Program-made: the position numbers and the translations under genes
Notes under the pieces: model-generated
Databases searched by the model: none
The model's input: the letters and a program-made list of their open reading frames with translations, nothing else
What the model was told of the DNA's origin: nothing
Shown here: positions 7,202 to 10,993 of the stretch, piece by piece
How the letters are laid out: every line of letters starts with the position of its first letter
Numbering within the stretch: position 1 is the stretch's first letter
Assembly: GCA_017408185.1 (NCBI GenBank)
Contig: JAFQVE010000048.1
Span: 1 to 10,993 of the forward strand
Length of the DNA stretch: 10,993 nucleotides
Origin: Oscillospiraceae bacterium
GTDB taxonomy: Bacteria; Bacillota_A; Clostridia; Oscillospirales; JAAYXM01
Reading direction: 5' to 3'

Positions 7202-8740
7202 ATGAAAAGAAGATTAATTACTCTGCTTCTCGCAGCAATGATGATTTTGTCGCTTGCTGCATGTACAGGGAACAAAGAAAACAGAGAAAGCGGAAAGGCT
7301 CTTTCCGATGGCGCAACGATAAAGCTCGTTACGCTCTCAAGCCCAAGCTGGCCTATTGACGGCGACTGTAAGGCTTGGGAGTATATCCGTGAGGGAACGG
7401 GCGCAAATCTCGAGGTTCAGGCAATTCCGTCTTCGGATTTTTACTCTAAAATTACGTTGATGTATGCTGCTCCCGAGACTCTTCCGGACGTTATGGCATT
7501 TGACAGCAAGCGCCCAACGGATGTTTATGCAAAGCAGGGGGCGCTCATCGCTCTTGACGACGTAGCAGAGTATATGCCGAACTACAAGGCTTTCCTTGAA
7601 AAAATTCCGGCAGATGATGCTGCACGCATTGTAAATGCACGCAAGGCTGCAGACGGTAAGGTTTATTACAGCCCGACTTACGGCAGGGAAAAGATGCAGG
7701 GCGTTCGCGCATGGCTTTACCGAAAGGATATTTTTGAAAAGCATAATCTTGCGGTTCCGACAAATCAGGCAGAGTTTATAGAGGTGTGCCGTGAGCTTAA
7801 GGCGCTCTATCCGGATTCATATCCGTTTAGTATGCGTAGCGGATTGCAGTTTATAAGTATGATAGGTCCGCTTTGGAAACCGTATTTTACTCAGTATGCA
7901 TACTATGATTACGATGCAGAAAAATGGAATTACGGTGCTGCCGAGCCGACTCTGCTTGAAATTATGACATTCTTAAAGCAGATGGTGGATGAAAAGCTTC
8001 TCCCTGCAGATTTTCTTACGATAAATGTGCAGACGTGGCAGGAGCTTATAACCTCTGACCGTGGCTTCATCTTCCCGGACTATCAGACCAGAATAGACTT
8101 TTTCACGCCGCTTGTACGCACAAAGAATCCGGAGTTTACGCTCACTGCAATGGTTCCGCCGATTATGAATGAAGAAACAGGCACTCACAATCTCGCAAAA
8201 TTCAACCTTGATACATACGGCCTTGTTCTTTGCAACACAAAGGATGATGCAAGAATTAAAAACGCTGCAGCTTATCTTGACTGGATGTATTCCGATGAAG
8301 CGGAAGAGCTTCTTTCCTGGGGTAAAGAAGGCGAAACCTATAATGTTGTAGACGGTAAGCGAATTTACATCACCGATGAAACGGGCGCACAGCCTAATAC
8401 GCTTTACGGCTTCTCGCTTCCGGGTACTGTTGCTCGCTTTAACCCCGATGCGGTTGATGCTTTTGAGTCTGAGCTTGTGGGAGAATCACGGAATATTACG
8501 CTTGAGTATATTGAGGAAGAAGTCAACCCGACTATGTGGCTTGCAACTAACGATGAGGAAGACGCTGTAATTGCTCAGGAGGGTACGGCTATTCAGACAT
8601 ATACAAAGGAAATGATTTCAAAATTTGTCCTCGGTCAGGAGCCTCTCTCAAAGTTTGATGAGTTCGTTGCAACGCTTAATGAAATGGGACTTGAAAAGCT
8701 TCTTGCAGCATACGAAAGTGCGTATAACAGAGTGAAGTAA
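7202..8740 (+). CDS. Extracellular solute-binding lipoprotein of a carbohydrate ABC importer
   Basis: The 512-residue product starts with a lipoprotein signal peptide: basic MKRR, a hydrophobic stretch and the lipobox LAAC, with Cys21 as the lipidated residue. The mature protein has features of the large (about 500-560 residue) family 1 solute-binding proteins related to LplA/YtcQ: an early 'IKLVTLSSPSWP' strand, 'LPDVMAFDS' followed by a short loop and 'GALIALDDVAEYMPNY', the hinge region 'VRAWLYRKDIFEKHNLAVPT', and late 'AAAYLDWMYSDEAEELLSWG'. These proteins capture oligosaccharides at the membrane surface and deliver them to two permeases. No permease or ATPase gene lies next to it, so it either uses a transporter encoded elsewhere or has lost its partners. 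It has its own promoter candidate and a strong ribosome binding site. The ligand is probably a fragment made by the neighbouring lyase, which is inference from position only. Confidence 0.9.
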   Translation: MKRRLITLLLAAMMILSLAACTGNKENRESGKALSDGATIKLVTLSSPSWPIDGDCKAWEYIREGTGANLEVQAIPSSDFYSKITLMYAAPETLPDVMAFDSKRPTDVYAKQGALIALDDVAEYMPNYKAFLEKIPADDAARIVNARKAADGKVYYSPTYGREKMQGVRAWLYRKDIFEKHNLAVPTNQAEFIEVCRELKALYPDSYPFSMRSGLQFISMIGPLWKPYFTQYAYYDYDAEKWNYGAAEPTLLEIMTFLKQMVDEKLLPADFLTINVQTWQELITSDRGFIFPDYQTRIDFFTPLVRTKNPEFTLTAMVPPIMNEETGTHNLAKFNLDTYGLVLCNTKDDARIKNAAAYLDWMYSDEAEELLSWGKEGETYNVVDGKRIYITDETGAQPNTLYGFSLPGTVARFNPDAVDAFESELVGESRNITLEYIEEEVNPTMWLATNDEEDAVIAQEGTAIQTYTKEMISKFVLGQEPLSKFDEFVATLNEMGLEKLLAAYESAYNRVK

Positions 8741-8788
8741 AGCAGAAATTCAAAACGTAGAATGTTCTTGTTTAGAACTTCTGCTTTA
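8738..8788. repeat. 10-bp perfect inverted repeat spanning the lipoprotein stop codon
   Basis: TAAAGCAGAA (8738-8747) and TTCTGCTTTA (8779-8788) are exact reverse complements. Between them lies a smaller hairpin, GTTCT (8764-8768) with AGAAC (8774-8778). The first arm begins at the TAA stop of the lipoprotein gene. The arms are not followed by a T-tract, so this is not a classical terminator. It may attenuate transcription or protect the 3' end of the mRNA, and it lies exactly where the next gene has lost its 5' part. Confidence 0.5.
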
Positions 8789-8796
8789 AGCTCTGA

Positions 8797-9528
8797 ACTA
8801 CAAGTCATCCTGATGTTATCGGCGGCTGCGGTGTTTCGGCAGATTATCCCAAGTTCGTTCGCGATACCTATGAAAAATTAATTGATAATTCTGTTTGTAT
8901 GTACATCAACGGTGCGCAGGGAGACAGCAACCATATCGACATAAGGCTTAGCGAGGATAAATGCCGCGGCGGATATGACAGAGCGCGCTATATGGGAAGA
9001 AAAATAGCAATGTCCGTTATTGCAAACTATGAGCTTCGCGAAGAAATCAGGGGCGATAAGATTGCTTTTGCTAACAAAAGCATTTTTGTAAAGTACAATA
9101 AGGGAACTCCCGAAGAGGTTGTCTGGGCAAATGGAATTATGGCAGAATATGAGCACTACGGTGATCCCAAGCTTATCCCCGGAATAATTGAAAACCCTGT
9201 TCATATTGTTGCAAAAGCAAAAAGAATATCAGACCTTTCAAAACTTGGCAACGAAAAGGAACTGCTTATTTCGGCTCTTGCAATCGGCGACGCAGTATTT
9301 GGTGGTTTCCCGGGCGAACCATTTACCGAAATGGGAAGAATTGTTAAGAATAAATCAAACTTCACTCTCACAATCCCGTCCTGCTGCACAAACGGCTATG
9401 AGGGATATTATCCTATGGTGGATGCGTATGATGAAGCCGGCTATGAAGCAAACTCGGCAAGATATGAAAGAGGAACAGCCGAAAAGCTTGCAAATGAATT
9501 GTCAGACCTCATCAATACGTTGAAATAA
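8797..9528 (+). pseudogene. 5'-truncated neutral/alkaline ceramidase-like gene
   Basis: From just after an in-frame TGA at 8794-8796 the frame reads TTSHPDVIGGCGVSADYPKF..., then MYINGAQGDSNHIDIR, FPGEPFTEMG and YEGYYPMVDAYDEAGYE, ending at TAA 9526-9528. These are the blocks of the neutral/alkaline non-lysosomal ceramidase family (PF04734): the His-Pro metal-ligand block, SADYPG, the NGAxGD nucleophile region, the GEP glutamate and the C-terminal Tyr block. Homologues usually have some 200-250 further N-terminal residues holding the first metal-binding His; these are absent. The first usable ATG (8899) has no Shine-Dalgarno and would discard the His-Pro block. It is therefore most likely a gene remnant. 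Many bacterial family members act on unknown amides rather than ceramide, so the substrate is open. The next gene follows after 30 bases. Confidence 0.8.
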
Positions 9529-9545
9529 AAAAATAAAACAAAATT

Positions 9546-9550
9546 GGAGG
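9546..9550 (+). promoter_or_regulatory. Ribosome binding site for the repeat-protein gene
   Basis: GGAGG lies 8 bases before the ATG at 9559 in an A-rich leader. It supports this start, as does the signal peptide that follows. The 30-base gap before it has no recognisable promoter or terminator. Confidence 0.8.
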
Positions 9551-9558
9551 AAAAGAAA

Positions 9559-10993
9559 ATGAAAAGAGTATTATCAATTATTCTTGCGCTTACCCTCGCA
9601 TTCGCACTTCTCCCAACGTTTGCATCGGCAACGGAAACGGTGACGCCGACGGAACCGACAATATTTACTATTGATTTTTCGGAGTATACAACACCGAGTA
9701 AAGGTTCGATTACAACAAACGGTGCAAAGATAGGACCCGAATGGACGTATAAGTCATTTGCAGGATACGGCTGGACTGCGTTGCTGAACGCAAGTGATTC
9801 AACGATATATGCTTCGACGGAGCCCTATGGAACCAACGTAAAATATTTGGTGGATGAAACAAATGGCGATTATCTTGGCTTTGATATTCAGAACAATGAG
9901 AACTACGGCTACAACGTAGATAATGGTTACAACACATTTTCGTTAGACTTTGAGCTGCCTGCCTCAGGCATATATGATATCTCGTCCGGTATACGTAACC
10001 TTGCAAATGATTATGGTTATGTGCAAATGGAGATTGACGGAGTTGATATCGGAAAAATTGAAAACAACAGGTCTGGAGATATGAACGGAAATGCAACTAC
10101 GGGTGAAGGGGCATTAAGGCAAGAGCGCGAATTTAGCAAAGGTGCAGGTGTTGCGCTGACTGCCGGTAATCATACAATGAAACTTGAGTTCACGCCGTAC
10201 ACAGAGGGGCAAACACGCTTACAGCCTGGATTTTATGATATAATCTTCACCCCATCAACCATTAATTCAGCAATAGTTACGGTAGATACAGAAAACGAAT
10301 ACAAAGTCGGTGATACAATCATGCCGACGGTTTCTCTTAACATAGAAGGAGCCGGAAACAAAACATATTTAGACCTTGAGCAGGCAGGCATCTCCCTCGG
10401 TGTAAAGGAAGCGGATGCCAGCGTAATAGTTGAAGATAATGTTTTCACTGTAATAAAGGAAGGTGATTTTGAATTCACCCCCGTTGTAACAGTAAACGGA
10501 GAAACTTTTGAAGCGGAAAAAGTAACTATCGGGAAAGAAACAGAGCCGGAGTTGACGGAACCGACAATATTTACTATTGATTTTTCGGAGTATACAACAC
10601 CGAGTAAAGGTTCGATTACAACAAACGGTGCAAAGATAGGACCCGAATGGACGTATAAGTCATTTGCAGGAGACGGCTGGACTGCGTTGCTGAACGCAAG
10701 TGATTCAACGATATATGCTTCGACGGTGCCCAATGGAACCAACGTAAAATATATGGTGGATCAAACAAATGGTGATTATCTTGGTTTTGATATTCAGAAC
10801 AATGAGACCTACGGCAAAAACGTAGATAATGGTTACAACACATTTTCGTTAGACTTTGAGCTGCCTGCCTCAGGCATATATGATATCTCGTCCGGTATAC
10901 GTAACCTTACAAAGGATTATGGTTATGTGCAAATGGAGATTGACGGAGTTGATATCGGAAAAATTGAAAACAACAGGTCTGGAGATATGAACG
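9559..10993 (+). CDS. Secreted protein with tandem 302-residue carbohydrate-binding-like/Ig-like modules (3' partial)
   Basis: The reading frame runs off the window end after 478 full codons. Residues 1-24 form a signal peptide: MKRV, a hydrophobic core rich in Leu and Ala, and cleavage after Ala-Ser-Ala24. Residues about 34-233 form a beta-rich module with 'ELPASGIYDISSG', 'GYVQMEIDGVDIG' and 'LTAGNHTMKLEFTPYT' strands, the same type as in the gene at the window start and probably a sugar-binding fold. Residues about 234-330 look like an Ig-type spacer. The module then restarts at about residue 331 almost unchanged. No catalytic domain is visible before the window ends. By comparison with the window-start gene, the rest probably carries further Ig domains, a lyase and an SLH anchor. 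The frame joins seamlessly to the sequence at position 1, so it may be the 5' end of that same gene. The function of the module is inferred. Confidence 0.88.
   Translation, partial: MKRVLSIILALTLAFALLPTFASATETVTPTEPTIFTIDFSEYTTPSKGSITTNGAKIGPEWTYKSFAGYGWTALLNASDSTIYASTEPYGTNVKYLVDETNGDYLGFDIQNNENYGYNVDNGYNTFSLDFELPASGIYDISSGIRNLANDYGYVQMEIDGVDIGKIENNRSGDMNGNATTGEGALRQEREFSKGAGVALTAGNHTMKLEFTPYTEGQTRLQPGFYDIIFTPSTINSAIVTVDTENEYKVGDTIMPTVSLNIEGAGNKTYLDLEQAGISLGVKEADASVIVEDNVFTVIKEGDFEFTPVVTVNGETFEAEKVTIGKETEPELTEPTIFTIDFSEYTTPSKGSITTNGAKIGPEWTYKSFAGDGWTALLNASDSTIYASTVPNGTNVKYMVDQTNGDYLGFDIQNNETYGKNVDNGYNTFSLDFELPASGIYDISSGIRNLTKDYGYVQMEIDGVDIGKIENNRSGDMN
9648..10553 (+). repeat. 906-bp in-frame tandem repeat, copy A
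   Basis: The unit starts at GACGGAACCGACA and covers 302 codons: one carbohydrate-binding-like module plus one Ig-like spacer. It is followed immediately by copy B. The bases before the two copies differ (C at 9647, T at 10553), which sets the boundary. The unit length is a multiple of three, so the reading frame is kept. Confidence 0.95.
10554..10993 (+). repeat. 906-bp tandem repeat, copy B (first 440 bases)
   Basis: The visible 440 bases match 9648-10087 at a constant offset of 906 with 12 differing bases that I counted by eye. Nine codons change the amino acid (residues 70, 88, 90, 97, 100, 115, 118, 149 and 150 of copy A numbering) and two are silent. The last 79 bases (10915-10993) are identical. 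The copy is cut by the window end. Confidence 0.93.

Noticed and set aside
8741..8796. Upstream remnant of the ceramidase gene in another frame (Leu-Asn-Tyr before the His-Pro block)
   Set aside because: The alternative frame holds only a few residues before a TAA at 8787-8789, too little to support a frameshift claim.
10233..10742. 169-codon open frame on the - strand, and similar ones at 9710-10096 and 10616-10843
   Set aside because: They are antisense to the repeat modules; their mutual similarity comes from the tandem repeat itself.
9648..10993. Diversity-generating retroelement variable regions
   Set aside because: Differences between copies are not confined to positions that would be adenine in a template, include plain C/T silent changes, and no reverse transcriptase or template repeat is present.
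9640..10993. CRISPR array or short tandem satellite
   Set aside because: The repeat unit is 906 bases, coding and in frame, with no short direct repeats or spacers.

Overview
The window looks like chromosomal DNA of a Gram-positive, Clostridia-like gut or rumen anaerobe that degrades polysaccharides. This rests on strong AGGAGG-type ribosome binding sites, S-layer homology (SLH) repeats, a lipobox lipoprotein of the carbohydrate-uptake type and very large secreted multi-domain proteins. A Monoglobus/Oscillospiraceae-like source is possible, but the sequence alone does not settle it. All genes are on the + strand.

Layout. Positions 1-6884 hold the 3' part of a giant secreted protein gene. It encodes, in order: the tail of a carbohydrate-binding-like module, Ig-like (Big_2-type) domains alternating with two more such modules, a heparinase II/III-type polysaccharide lyase with a CxxC...CxxC knuckle, a beta accessory domain, an Ig (He_PIG-like) domain, a Pro/Thr/Gly linker and SLH domains. 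The third SLH domain is cut by an in-frame TAA (6882-6884); its remainder stays open in the same frame to 7049. A 152-base gap carries an extended -10 promoter candidate overlapping an inverted repeat. Then comes a solitary extracellular solute-binding lipoprotein (7202-8740). Next is a 5'-truncated neutral-ceramidase-like gene (8797-9528), probably a pseudogene. Finally 9559 to the window end is the 5' part of another secreted protein gene, with a signal peptide and a near-identical 906-bp (302-residue) in-frame tandem repeat.

Functional reading (inference). The giant protein would be displayed on the cell wall by SLH domains and depolymerise a uronate-containing polysaccharide. The lipoprotein would capture released oligosaccharides for an ABC importer whose permeases are not in the window. 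The substrate cannot be named from sequence.

The most important structural point is that the two ends of the window belong to the same repeat, in the same phase and reading frame. The last 9 bases equal the first 9, and bases 1-170 match the repeat copy at 10079-10248. The window may therefore be a linearised circular contig, a collapsed tandem array, or two paralogous genes sharing an N-terminal module. In the first two cases the gene at the end and the gene at the start are one gene of about 2,820 codons. No replication gene, transposase, tRNA, rRNA or CRISPR array was seen.
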